Assembly (NCBI GenBank): GCA_011037195.1
Contig: JAAEAF010004291.1
Location: 81,336-145,335, forward strand
Source: Triatoma infestans
Taxonomy: Eukaryota > Arthropoda > Insecta > Hemiptera > Reduviidae
Direction: 5' to 3'
Length of the DNA stretch: 64,000 nucleotides
Part shown: positions 11,891 to 22,549 of the stretch, in pieces
Numbering within the stretch: the first letter of the stretch is position 1
How the letters are laid out: each line of letters starts with the position of its first letter
The notes under the pieces: generated by a model
What the model saw: the letters and a program-made list of their open reading frames with translations, nothing else
What the model was told of the DNA's origin: nothing
Database searches by the model: none
Made by a program: the position numbers and the translations under genes

Positions 11891-12550
11891 TGGTAGTTGA
11901 TGTTAAGCCCGCCTGAAATAAAAGGCATTACTTTACTTAACTTACTTTTACTTCCTTACTCTCTCAGGGATAACAGAAAGTAATATTAAACTTCTAAAAA
12001 TATCTCAATATTTAGATAGGGGTGCTAAACATGTTTTTTGATTGGTCCATACTGATAAAGTTGATTTCTAGGAAATTTAATTACAGGAAGAGAAGAGTTA
12101 ATGCATAAAAGTTTTGATAAATATAAAGACCAAAAATATAATAAATGATAAGGTTAGAAACTATAATAATTGAATAAGAAATATTAATAGAAAACAAATA
12201 TAAGTATTAAAGTATACAAAATGTTTTTAAATAGTTTAACTTAATGTTTTGAAGAAATAATCCTGTAACAATGGAACATTATTGTTGTTAGTCTTGTTGT
12301 TGTGGTGGTTTTATTGTTATTAAATCTTTCTTTGAATTTTCTTAGAATTATTAATAATTTTCAGTTTTCTAACTTTCTGCATTTATCTTTCTTTGTGTTT
12401 AGTTAAATGTAAAGAGAAAAAGACTTATATCTTTTATATAAAACTATTATTTCTTTTTAATCTTCATTTTTATTATATTTATTAATTTCTCTTATTTAGA
12501 AACTGGTTTTTAAACTTTCTCTAATCGCTGTTAGAGGAAGTGTTAGATTA
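11891..12550. other. Unassigned AT-rich stretch
   Basis: No gene recognised. A short H-like terminal remnant (CTTTCTCTAATCGCTGTTAG) lies near 12514-12540, just before the next SINE. Confidence 0.5.
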
Positions 12551-12990
12551 CTATATTATAGGGGATTATTGTACTGCGACCTGAAAGACCTGTGTTCTCC
12601 GGAGCCTTGTCAGTGCATTGCCGGACTACGAGCAGTGTTCTTTAGCTGCAGACAACACTGCCCATCATCGGGCAGTGAGCTGTAGAGGTTCCTAGGAAGA
12701 GAAAATCTAAAGGTATTATGCTGGGTTCGATCCCGGGACCTCCGCATTGCTAGTCCAGCGAGCTACCACTGAGTTAATCCCTTCCCTCTTCCATGACTTT
12801 CGCCAATTAAGTAGGGTCGGAGACCCTAGTTTGTGAAATGTGCTTGTCCTTGTCTGTAAAGGGTAGAGTGTTCGCAGTTTAAGTGTATTGTGTACTGTTC
12901 TGACGAAGTGCATAGAGTACTGAGTACTGTGGTAACCCGTGGGGTCGCTACTCCCCAGGTAACTGCATGCAACATTTACCCTTGCAAATG
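12551..12990 (-). mobile_element. Composite SINE, subfamily B, about 440 bp
   Basis: On the minus strand the 5' module runs from about 12990 (GCAGTTACCTGGGGAGTAGC, then GACCCCACGGGTTACCACAG) to the AATTGGCGAAAGTCATGG junction near 12795. The tRNA-like head follows with box A (TAACTCAGTGGTAGC) and box B (GGGATCGAACCC), then the SINE body and a 3' end with AGGTCGCAGTACAATAATCC. It matches the element at 53666-54123 along its whole length, so the two-module structure is heritable and not a chance juxtaposition. Confidence 0.85.
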
Positions 12991-13689
12991 TTTTAATTAT
13001 CTTAAAGACATAAATTTAAGAAACATGTTTCTTGAAGATTTTCTACTTATATGTTACGAGAATCTTGGAAAAAAATTAAAGTCAGACAAAAATTTCCTTC
13101 GCATAAATAACTTTGCTTGGAAAGCTTAAGACAAGGATTTTATGCAGGTTGTTCCTTCTCCAACACTCGCTAGAATCTTCTAAACTACACTGGATGTTTA
13201 CACTGGAAAAGCTTCTAAACTACACTGGATCTTTTCTATCTCTTAGTGTCAGTACCTAAAATTTAGTTTTGCTCAGATTGTGTACGCCTTAAGGTCTTGT
13301 CCAGTTTTGTAGCTGTCCAAACAGATCTTTTGTTAACTCTTTTTTTCTCACCATTTCCAAAATTATGAAACTTATCGCTTATTCGCCTCCCCTCAAAGAA
13401 GGATTCCGAACCCAAGAAGGGAGGGCTAATGCATCTGTTAGGGTTCGCCCTTCTATGTCAACGTATCCTAAATCTAAAATAGGGTACTTTTATTATTTCT
13501 GCCCAGGTCAAGGAGTTTGCCAAGATAGTGCCATATCGTTTTCCAGCTGATGATGAAAAATCTTAGTGCTGTAATACCGGCCGTGATTAACAGATAGCAT
13601 CACAATCTCCTGATTCCGAAACTTCCTGTCACTAAGATGGTCTCATTTCTCAAAACTAGAATAAATGAATGGGAAGAAAAATTTAAGCG
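12991..13689. other. Unassigned stretch
   Basis: No gene recognised. A short direct repeat (CTTCTAAACTACACTGGAT) occurs twice near 13177 and 13211. The open frame at 13365-13550 has no recognisable domain. Confidence 0.5.
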
Positions 13690-13815
13690 ATTTAATAAAA
13701 CGTCCTAGAATATATATTAAAATAGTTAAGAGTGCTGAATTTTATTAATGTAAATTGATTACTTTTTGAGTTATAAATAACTAAAGACTGACAAACTTAC
13801 TACTTTAAACTGTCA
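13690..13815 (-). repeat. Dispersed monomer of the 145-bp tandem repeat
   Basis: The reverse strand reads AGTAGTAAGTTTGTCAGTC, TTTAGTTATTTATAACTC, AAAAAGTAATCAATTTACAT and TAATAAAATTCAGCACTC, matching the array at 10270-10790. A single monomer sits here in opposite orientation. Confidence 0.75.
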
Positions 13816-14428
13816 TTTCAATTAATCTTGCTGTTAAGTTTAAAGCTCTTACTTGTATTTAATGCATTTTCGTGTACTAGTCATTACAGTTTTTTCTTTA
13901 TTACACCTACGTTCGTGCACTTACCTATATTGTGGCAGAATTACATTATTTTGCTTATAAATATAAAATGAAATAATATATTAATGTTCAACAAAAAAAA
14001 AATTACATTCACATGTGTAATAAATGATGTTCTATCCGAATAAAAATAACAAATAAGTAAATAAAATTCTATTTATTTATTTATTTTTTTTTTTTTTTTT
14101 TAGAGTATGTCCTTATTATGTACAATTAACCTTAACTAATTCAATTCGGTTACCTTCCCCGTTTGGTTACACTTGAATAAGTAATAAAAAAAGATTTATC
14201 CTATCATTTATTATCGGTTATTTTCAGTATTAAATTATCACTACAACGTATTGTAAGTTTCGTTTGAAAGAAGAATAAAAACTTCTTTAAAGATCTGAAT
14301 TATTGTTCAATATTATGTAATTATGGATTACGCTTCTGGCTATTTCACGTTTTTGAATATTTTAAGTAGAAATAATACGTAAAGATTACATTGATATGAT
14401 AAACTTAGCAAAGTTTTGTCGTTTTTTT
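13816..14428. other. Unassigned AT-rich stretch
   Basis: No gene recognised; contains T-runs and (TTTA) simple repeats near 14070-14101. Confidence 0.55.
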
Positions 14429-15347
14429 ACTTTCTCTTACTCCAGTAAGAGGAAGTATTGTAAACGTGCCAAATTTTCGATATAGAGTTTTCACCGGAAA
14501 TAATATCCGTTTTGAGGTCCCCCCCCGAGTCCAAAAAAGTGGTTTATAGAAAATGGTCTGTATGTGAACTTGATATTCCGTTTAGGTATCACCATGGGAT
14601 CCGACAGTGGGTCATCTGTCAAAATTCCTCAACCGGAAGTATCATTTTACTAGTTGTATTTTTTACTTTTTGCGATTTTCTCAAAAAATGGCTCCGACGA
14701 TTTTCTTGAAATTTACCATACAAAGAGCTACAACTTTCATTTGAAATATTTCTCAGGGAAAATTCATTTAAGGGCATGGGTAGGGTTAGGTTTTCCTCTA
14801 AAGTGCTATTTCAGTTTATTATACAATTCTGTCATCTAAATAATATTAATTAGATTACATGACAATATGTTGAAATTCAATATGTTGTTGAAATTCTGAG
14901 TTTTGAAAAAATCGGATGACCGGAAGTGCTTTTTTACTGAAGTGTATTTTTCAGTTTTCTTCTATTTTCTCGAAAACGGCTCCAAAGATTTTCTTTAAAT
15001 TAGGGATGTGTACTATACATATAAAGACCTACAACTTTTGTTTAAAACATTTGTCCTGATAATGTCATTTAAGGGGGCTTTTGGGGGAGGGGTGGGGTAT
15101 GTCTATTGTAGTTGATTATACAATTCTATCATCTAAACAAAATTAATTAGAAATAAATAGATGACCAAAATTTCGAGTTTCAAGAAATTAGTAAACCGGA
15201 AGTGCGCTTTTACTGAACAGTTTTTTTCAGTTTTCGGCGAACTCCGACGAATTTCATTAAATGTGATACACTTACTATCACATATTTGTCAATTTCAAGT
15301 TTCAAAACTGGAGTAAGAGAAAGTTGTCTGAGTGCTTTACACCAGAT
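14429..15347 (+). repeat. H-repeat, complete, three units
   Basis: The 5' end is a hairpin (ACTTTCTCTTACTCCAGTAA...). The 3' end has AACTGGAGTAAGAGAAAGTT, an 18-bp inverted match to the start, then a worn stem-loop and CCAGAT before a T-run. Three internal units each carry ACCGGAAGT (14632-14640, about 14919-14927, 15195-15203) and the CGATTTTCT landmark. The second and third units have the G-rich tract. The subterminal inverted repeats, 3' stem-loop and T-rich target resemble Helentron-associated elements; this is inference. Confidence 0.85.
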
Positions 15348-15355
15348 TTTTTTTT

Positions 15356-15642
15356 ACTTTCTATTACTGCTGTAAGCGGAAGTATTGTTTCAAATTTTCG
15401 AAATTGCGTTTTCCCCGGAAATACATATTTCGAGATATTGTTAGTTCGGAGCAATTTGTTTTAGTAACATACCTTTGTGTATGAACAAAATATTCTTGAC
15501 TTACCGTTTAACAAAAAAGACTAAGGTGTCTCGTCCGGTGAAAACCCATGAACTGAAAGTGTACTTTTTATATTTTTCTAGTAAATGGAATTATTACGAT
15601 CGTGTCAAATTTTCGAAATTCAGATTTCACCGGAAATACATG

Positions 15643-15679
<37 letters not shown>

Positions 15680-15925
15680 AACAGAATATTTCAAAAATCA
15701 CAGGAAGTTCAAACTTGATATTCCATTTAGGTACTAACACCGTATCAGACACGAAGAATTTTCGGGCAAAATCAACCGGAAGTGTGACCTTAGTTGTTTT
15801 TTTTTCAGTTTTTCGCGATTGTCTTGAAATCGGGTTCGAGTTTTTTTTTTAAACTTTATATGCTCTCTACAAACATTTATCACTTTTATTTAAAACATTT
15901 TTCTGGTAAAGTTGCTTTTTTTTTG
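15356..15925 (+). repeat. H-repeat, 5' half, adjacent to the previous copy
   Basis: It starts eight bases after the previous copy in the same T-run. It has ACTTTCTATTACTGCTGTAA, two successive CACCGGAAATAC-type blocks and a (GT)n tract at 15645-15676. That tract lies at the place where other copies have only a short GGTCTGTGTGTG. Confidence 0.75.
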
Positions 15926-16083
15926 ACGGTTTGGTGGTAGTAGGCATAAAAGGGGCATCCTGGGCCATCCAACATGGTGATCGTCAGTTGAAAAATAAAA
16001 TGTTGTACATGCTGGGATTGAACCTTTGTTTTCGCGTTTGATCCAATGTGCTATCCACTAGAACCTGGTGTGTGGTTGGCTTT
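15926..16083 (-). mobile_element. tRNA-derived SINE, third type (C)
   Basis: On the minus strand there is a box A-like TAGTGGATAGCACATTGG (16042-16060) and a box B GGTTCAATCCC (16014-16024), followed by CATGTACAACATTTTATTTT and a body unrelated to subfamilies A and B. The loop and acceptor do not form a functional tRNA. It is one copy only, so the boundaries are approximate. Confidence 0.6.
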
Positions 16084-16607
16084 TGTTAGATTGGATGCGT
16101 ATCGTATGTTTGGGTCTCCCCTGCCACCCCTGCCCCCCCCAAGGTAATTGTTTAGATAAATTTGAAATTTAAAGAAAATTTCTTTTTATATAAATGTAAT
16201 TGTATTAAGAAATTATATTAAGAGAAAGAGAAGTTAAGAGAGTTTTTTCTTTACAGCAGCTCATGAACAAGATCAGATATATTTCAGGAATTATTCTTTA
16301 TATATTTCAATAAATAAAAAATCAGAAATAAATCTGGTAGCCATAGAAATGTAAATTGAGTTTTGTTTAAACAATAAAAAACCATCTAAACCTTGACATT
16401 TCCAAATAAAAGTAATAACATCCTACAAGCTGAAGAGTTAAAAAACCATTGAATGGGTGGTCAATAGTCGTCTGGATTAATTTTAATAATAATATTTTTA
16501 TTTTGGAAAATGTAGGGAATCTCTGATCGAGCTCTGATCAAGTTTCAGTGTTATGTAAACTTGAGGTTTATTATTATTATTTATTTATTTATTTATTTAT
16601 TCATTTT
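16084..16607. other. Unassigned stretch
   Basis: No gene recognised; AT-rich with a C-run near 16133-16141 and a (TTTA)n block immediately before the next SINE. Confidence 0.5.
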
Positions 16608-16821
16608 TAATTTAAGGCGTCAACATCTATGGTCATTGGCGCCCGGAGTCTTCTCAGTGCACTGCCGGCCTCCGGACAGTGTTCTCTCGTTACAGACAAC
16701 ACTGTCCATCACCGGAGAGGCTTCTAGGAAAAGAAAAATCTAAGAGCAGCACAGCTGAACTCGAACCCGGGACCTCCGCGTGGGATTCCAGTGTGCTAAC
16801 CACTGAGCTAAATCCTTCCCT
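16608..16821 (-). mobile_element. SINE, subfamily A
   Basis: On the minus strand the head has GGATTTAGCTCAGTGGTTAG, a CTGGAATCCCACGCGG loop region and box B GGGTTCGAGTTC. The body and the GCCAATGACCATAGATGTTG tail follow. A 20-base block of the body (the CACTGTCC..CAGTGAGCTGT region) is missing. The tail continues into (AAAT)n. Confidence 0.88.
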
Positions 16822-16984
16822 CAAATATTATTATTATTATCATCATCATTATTATTCACCCCCTTAGGGTGCCCGAAAGCGCCGCACCCAAGCCAGATCC
16901 TGCCTAAAAATATTGCTAAGGAGATTCCTTGCAATTAATACAATTTAATTAAAAAAAAAAAAAAATCTACCACTAAAACAGTAG

Positions 16985-17593
16985 CAAACATTTTTTCTCT
17001 TCGGAGATTTCAAAATGAAGACCTTAGGCGACTAAAACTAAACAACCAGGAAATATCCTGGAAACCGAAGGACCAAGGAGTGAGCTATCTTGGTGTAATC
17101 CTTGACACCAGACTCACCTGGAGACTACGCATTAAGAACAAACTACAACAAGCATACAGCCGACTGAAACAGTTATATCCACTTATAAAAATAGAAACAC
17201 GCCACTCAAACACTCCTGTACAGTATTTCTTTATAAGACGCTTCTCAGACCTCTGTTTACATACGCCTGCCCAGTCTGGATAACTGCCAGCAAGATAGAC
17301 ATTTCAAATTAAAGTACTCCGAATTGTTTTAAGAGCCCGTTGGTTCATCAGAATCAGACAAATACACAAACTAGACATTACAGATATTCACACACACATG
17401 ACTAAATTAACAGACAACTTCTTCCTCACACTTTACACACTATCCTCAACGTTCCACTACAACATAGGCGAACCTACTCAATCTAGAAAACAGAAAACCG
17501 CGAGTCTACCAATATTTGTGAATAACATGTAATCTCTATGGGTAAAGCTCTTGGTGAGCTGGACCATATTATGATTTATAAATAAAATAAAAA
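16985..17593 (+). mobile_element. Jockey-type LINE, 3' fragment
   Basis: A 5'-truncated non-LTR retrotransposon covering the end of the reverse transcriptase ORF, a stop near 17529 and an A-rich end (AAATAAAATAAAA). Translation shows the conserved SYLGVILDTRLTW block, then in a second frame TYACPVW and RARWF-type motifs. The left break is near 16985, directly after an A-run. Confidence 0.85.
17080..17283 (+). pseudogene. Reverse transcriptase C-terminal fragment (Jockey type)
   Basis: The frame contains SYLGVILDTRLTW early on, a short helix-rich stretch (IKNKLQQAYSRLKQLYPLI), then loses register at PVQYFF. The continuation moves to another frame around 17225-17280, where LFTYACPVW is readable. 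These motifs follow the catalytic palm in Jockey and CR1 reverse transcriptases. The palm itself is absent, so no activity is possible. Confidence 0.8.
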
Positions 17594-17599
17594 AATCTT

Positions 17600-18224
17600 C
17601 AAAATTTCAATGTTTACAAACGCTAAGATGGGTTGGCCAAGAAAAAAGGTGATAGGGATTAGATATATACCTGAGTGGACATTACGGGCGCCCCCTGCCT
17701 CAACACCACGTAGCGTCAATTTGAATTTAAACCTTACTTATTCAGAGGCTCCCAAAATTTCTCTAAAATTAATTGATTTGGGGAAATATTTCAAATAAAA
17801 CTTTTATTCAAAGCCCAAAGAATATTGTTTAATCTGTTTCCGAGAAAATACCAAAGAAACTCAAAAACCTATTCTGTAAAATCGCACTTCCGGTTAACCG
17901 ATTTTCTTCAAATTTGGAATTCTATCAATGCTTGTAATTCCCTCAGAAACTCCCAAAAGAACATCACTTTTCCCAGGGAAAATGTTTAGTAGGTATTTAT
18001 GAGTGAAGATAGTAAAAATAATATATAGTGTACAGAAAATTTTTGGTGCTGCCGTTATCGCGAAAAACTGAAAAATAAAAAGAAACGTTCAATAAAGTCA
18101 GACTTCCGGTTGATAGATTTTGTCCGAAACCTTCGTGTCAGATATGGTGTTAGTATTTACCTAAACGAAGTACCATTAAGAAGCTTGCTGCATTGATATT
18201 ACATACACACAATCTCACACAGTA
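17600..18224 (-). repeat. H-repeat, 3' variant module and units, 3' end lost
   Basis: The plus strand shows GTTGGCCAAGAAAAAAGG, a worn form of the CTGGCCATAAAAATGG block, then two units with ACTTCCGGTTAACCG and ACTTCCGGTTGATAG. The terminal stem-loop is missing. Confidence 0.65.
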
Positions 18225-18560
18225 TTTGTCGCCAAAAATATTTTTTTTCTTACATGTACTAGTAATAAGGGAAGGTGAAGCTCATAGTTGAAATACTGTT
18301 TGGTTATCACTTAGGAGGAGGCAAACAATCTTCCAACCGGAAGAAGTGTTACGTTATTGAATAGATTTTTTGCTGAAGCTTGCAATTTTCTCAAAACGCT
18401 TTAATGATTTTCTTGAAACTTTATATATACAATAATATACATATTGCACACTTATAATACTGTATTATTTGGAACATTTTTCTGGGAAACTCAATTTTTA
18501 GAGGAGTTGATTGAGTGGCGAAACGGGAGAGGAAATTTCTAATAAGTATGGAATGTTGGT
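18225..18560 (+). repeat. H-repeat unit, inverted relative to the previous fragment
   Basis: It carries CAACCGGAAGAAGTG, GCAATTTTCTCAAAAC and ATGATTTTCTTGAAACTTT in plus orientation, so two H-repeat pieces meet head to head here. Confidence 0.6.
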
Positions 18561-19079
18561 GAGAATTTTGTGAGGTATATGTTTATAAAGTATTTTTGCA
18601 TTAATACTCTTTAAAAAGAATGTTGATTAATCTTATTGTTATGCGCTTAATTAAATTGTTCACATAATAAATATAAATGATAAATATCTATGTAGAACAT
18701 GGAAACAAAAACACAAACATTGAACAATTTATGCGGAGAAATTTAGAACTAAAAAAATATAAAACAATATGACCCAAATAACAAGTTGTGCAAATTATCT
18801 TCGTTACTGAAGAATTCAGCAGTGTTTTAGGCAGAATCGCTCTGCAATATGTTAGATCTTTGTAGCATAATGTTTTTTTTTTTTTAAATACTGAGCGACT
18901 GTAATTGCTCGCTGATAAAAATAGCCAATTTACTAGCGTCCTTCCCTCCCTCCTAATCATATTATCCTAGAAATAATGGAACTTCTTAGGATTCTAATAT
19001 CAACAAGAAAGCTTCGGATAAGTGGATAAGTGGGCACTCTAGCCTAAGATGCAACTAAATCGTAGTTAGGCTGAAATGG
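18561..19079. other. Unassigned AT-rich stretch
   Basis: No gene recognised. The minus-strand open frame at 18688-18960 has no recognisable domain. Confidence 0.5.
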
Positions 19080-19414
19080 GGCTGCCAATTTCCTTCAACT
19101 GACGTCAAACACCTTAATAAGGGGCCACATTCTGGTAATTTGGCAACTAGAGTACAGCAGTTCAGACAAAGGAGCCATCTACAAGGAAACCTTCATGATT
19201 TAAGGAGCTAGCCACAAACAAGCATGTAGCGGCAACAATAATCAGATTGAAATCCAACTATGCTATTTGTGGTGTTTACCTATACAATATTAAGCAGAGA
19301 AACTCACATTATGCGAGAGATACCACGATCGGGGAAGGATTCGAACATATAGTAATGGAGTGCCCATCCAATGTCTGCACAAAAGGGACAGATTATTTAA
19401 AGAGTTTTATGTAA
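19080..19414 (+). pseudogene. LINE C-terminal domain remnant
   Basis: Two frames can be read. Near 19137-19190 one gives WQLEYSSSDKGAIYKETF, resembling the W-x-W...SSKG block near the end of LINE ORF2. From 19220 a 64-codon open frame ends at TAA 19412-19414 and contains IIRLKSNYAICGVYLYNI, then RDTTIGEGFEHIVMECPS. The RL-x-G/N...H-x-(x)-EC pattern is the C-terminal domain of several LINE clades. The first cysteine pair of that domain is lost. The clade is not resolvable. Confidence 0.6.
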
Positions 19415-19516
19415 TAGGATCCAAAGAGAGGATCCATAGCAGAGAAAGAGAGACAGAAATGACAGGACCACTCTCTCGGACTAGAGTGAGAGAAACTGCA
19501 TAAATACAGCGACGGG

Positions 19517-19696
19517 AGATAAATATACAACAGAGTTCCACTCGCCATCACACTCATTTACCTCACCCTTTACCACTCTACCATTTTAGTGTAAAGTCCA
19601 CGCAGTCAGTAACACATTTAACATTATACAGTGTTCAGTCATATCTAGTTGTTCATTCAAACCAAACCATTTCTGCTCCTTCATTAAACCCATTAT
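19517..19696 (+). repeat. Direct duplication, left copy, ending at the gap
   Basis: It runs from AGATAAATATACAACAGAGT through CACTCGCCA, TTACCACTCTACCA and TAGTGTAAAGTCCA to TAGTTGTTCATTCAAA and CCCATTAT. It matches 19717-19890 with scattered differences and indels. Confidence 0.85.
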
Positions 19697-19716
19697 NNNN
19701 NNNNNNNNNNNNNNNN
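19697..19716. other. Assembly gap (20 N)
   Basis: Twenty undefined bases lie exactly between the two copies of a direct duplication. This is probably a default gap size rather than a measured one. Confidence 0.98.
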
Positions 19717-19890
19717 AGATAAATATACAACAGAGTTCACTCGCCAGTCACAACGCGTCATTTACCACTCTACCATACTCCACCATTTTAGTGTAAAGTC
19801 CAGGCACAGTGTCACATTATACAATGTTCAGCCATATCTAGTTGTTCATTCAAAACAAACAATTTTCTCTCCTACATCATACCCATTATT
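19717..19890 (+). repeat. Direct duplication, right copy
   Basis: It begins AGATAAATATACAACAGAGT right after the Ns and follows the left copy to ACCCATTATT. The two copies differ at several positions, so they are not just the same read placed twice; they may be tandem copies or two haplotypes placed end to end. Confidence 0.85.
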
Positions 19891-20599
19891 ATATTTACAA
19901 ATGTTTGCAACCTCCTTTTCAATATGAGGAAATTATATTCTCTAACAATATAGATATCATGAAACTAGTATATGAATTCTTGATCACTTTTGGTCGTGTA
20001 GGAAGTTTTCCTGCACTGTTTTTACCATTGGGAGCCACTATCTCGTGGGGTGGGGGGTGGGAGTGGTACTGAGCCGGGATTGGCTATTCCGCCAATCAAG
20101 ATGAATGTGAGTTTGAATGAGTGTAAATAGTATAAATATTTTTATTTAAGTTTAAGAATAGGGTTGCGAGAAATATCGAGTACCTCCCCACCCCATATTT
20201 CAGCGGAATATTTTTAGCGTTTAGTTTGCAGGTATTTTATTCGTATGAGTGACTTTTTCGTATGAATGTATTTATTTGAACGATTGTTTTATTGAATGAA
20301 TGTAATTGCAGAAATATGTGAATACGGTAAAGATTGATGAAGCTGCAGCGGGAGTTTGCGCCAGCACTAGTGCTGGATATCATGTAGGTTTGCTTCCATA
20401 TATGATACATGGCTGATGTCAAGAAAAAAAAAAAAATTCTTGATCTAAAGTAAAGAGATTGTAATACGAGTATGTAAATCGTTCGAGTTTCGACTAAAGT
20501 TATCGTGAGATAAACTTCCTGCATCTCCAGCGCTGGCTGTATGGTGAAAGACTATGCCACAAAAAAAAAAAATGACGTAAAAAGAAACGTTGGCAATAA
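19891..20599. other. Unassigned stretch
   Basis: No gene recognised. There is a G-rich patch near 20047-20072 and a short block (GCCGGGATTGGCTATTCC) of higher GC. Open frames here lack recognisable domains. Confidence 0.5.
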
Positions 20600-20730
20600 T
20601 GTGACTATTTGCTAGTCATTTTTTTCTTACTCAGGGTACCTCAAAACACATGAATTTCCGTTGAAAAGGCAATTGCGTAAATTTGACCCAAATCGCATTA
20701 CTTCCTCTTACAGTAAGTGAAAGTAAAAAA
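20600..20730 (-). repeat. H-repeat, 5' terminal fragment
   Basis: This is the reverse of the first ~110 bp of the family: ACTCAGGGTACCTCAAAACA, a worn TTTCCGTTG, AATCGCATTACTTCCTCTTA, and AGTGAAAGTAAAAA. No unit is attached. Confidence 0.65.
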
Positions 20731-21477
20731 TAGTAACTATTATGGTGATTACGAACAAAATAAAAAAAAAAAAATACAAAGGTTATAGAGGTGATAAAAA
20801 TTAATAATAATTAGGAGTAAAAAAGAAAAAAAACGAGTTTTTTCCCAAAGCGAGAGAAACTGAAGGGGGTAAATGTCATATTATGTAGCGTGTTTGTACA
20901 AAATTATATATTGCCAGATAGAAAAAATAAAAATAATAAATAATAAAAGACTTAAGTATGTATAATATATGAGAGATAAGTAACCTTTATAGTTTAAATA
21001 AAATACTATAATAAAAGTAATAAAATTAGAAAATTTCAAAAATTAGCAGAAAAAAATATATAGATAGACGTTAAATTAACTTAAAATAACTGATACGTGT
21101 TTGCAAGTAAATTAGATAATTAGAATAAATCAATTTATTTTTTTTTTATTTTTTTTATTTTTCTTAAAAATAAATAATATTATTACTATTATTAAACCAA
21201 GGAATGTTTACTATTTTTTATTTATATATAGGCACCAATAGGTGGCATGATAATAAGTTTCACCAATCGGAGAATTTTTATTACACCACCCAAATAATAT
21301 GGCCTTAGGCTGGTATATAAATATTATCAAATACCAAAATCTATGTATTATACTTACATAAATAATAATAATAAAAAAAAAATACCATATATCGATAAAG
21401 ATTTTCAACAATGATAGATAGATCGATATCGTGAAGATTTGGGGGGCAATAAAAAATAACGAGATACGTTGTTTACT
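20731..21477. other. Unassigned AT-rich stretch
   Basis: No gene recognised; strongly A-rich with many short A-runs. The minus-strand frame at 21211-21510 runs into a CA microsatellite and is not a gene. Confidence 0.55.
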
Positions 21478-21530
21478 CACACACACACACACACACACAC
21501 TCACACACACTCTCTTTCTCTCTCTCTCAT
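21478..21530 (+). repeat. Compound microsatellite (CA)n-(CT)n
   Basis: Alternating CA from about 21478 to 21510 is followed by CT repeats to 21530. Confidence 0.95.
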
Positions 21531-21570
21531 AATTTATTTTTATTCTATCAATTTATTTATTTTTTTTTTT

Positions 21571-22536
21571 ACTTTCTCTTACTCCAGGGTAAGAGGAAGT
21601 GTTGTAATCGTGTCAAATTTGCGATATCGAGTTTTCACCGGAAATATCCGTTTTGAGGTCCACTGAGTCCAAAAAAGTGGTTTTTTAGAAAAGTGGTCTG
21701 TGTGTTTGTGTGTGTATGTGAATAGCATAGCTCAAAAATGAAAATTCGTAGAAATTTGAAACTTGATATTACGTTTAGGTATCTCCATTGGATCAGACGG
21801 CGCGTTATCTGTCAAAATTTCTCAACCGGAAGTACCTCCTTACTTGTTGGTTTTTTTATATTTTTGCGTTTTTTTAAAAATAGCTCCGACGATTTTCTTT
21901 TTAAACTTGGAATATCAATAAGACATACAACTTTTATTTATAACTTTTCTCCGGGAAAATTCATTTAAGGACAGCTATGGTGGAGGCTATTTCAGTTTAT
22001 TAGACAATTCTATCATCTAAATAATGTTAATTAGAATTGAATATGTTGTTGGAATTCCGAGTTTCAAAAAAAAAAAAAAACGGATAACTGGAAGTGCGTT
22101 TACTTTACCACTTTACTAAAGATTTTTCACTTTTACGCAATTTTCTCAAAAATGTCTCCGACGATTTTCTTGAGACTTTGTATATAAACTAAACATTCAA
22201 TGATCTATAACTTTTATTTAAAACATTTCTCTGGGAAAATTCATTTAAAGGCACTTTTAGGGGAGGGGTGGAGTTATGTTTTTCTCTAAAGTGCTATCAT
22301 AGTTGGATTATACAATTCTATCATCCAAATAAAATTAATTAGAAATAAATAGATGGACATAATTTCGAGTTTCAAGGAAATTAGTAAACCGGAAGTGCGC
22401 TTTTACTGAACTTTTTTTTCAGTTTTCGACGAATTCCAACGAATTTGATCAAATTTGGGACACAAACTATAAAATTTGTCAATTACAGTTTTGAAAACTG
22501 GAGTAAGAGGAGTTGTGTGAGTGTTTCACACTAGAT
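21571..22536 (+). repeat. H-repeat, complete, three units
   Basis: The 5' hairpin is ACTTTCTCTTACTCC...GTAAGAGGAAGT. The 3' end has AACTGGAGTAAGAGG, GTGTGAGTGTTTCACA and CTAGAT before T's. Internal landmarks include CAACCGGAAGTACC, a short GT tract near 21700-21715, the GGGGAGGGGTGG tract near 22259, and ACCGGAAGTGCGC near 22388. Confidence 0.85.
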
Positions 22537-22549
22537 TTTTTTTTTAATT

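Noticed and set aside
13547..13560. CTGATGATG motif that could start another hammerhead
   Set aside because: It is followed by A/T-rich sequence with no stem II and no GAAAC box; the ACCGGCC further on is out of place.
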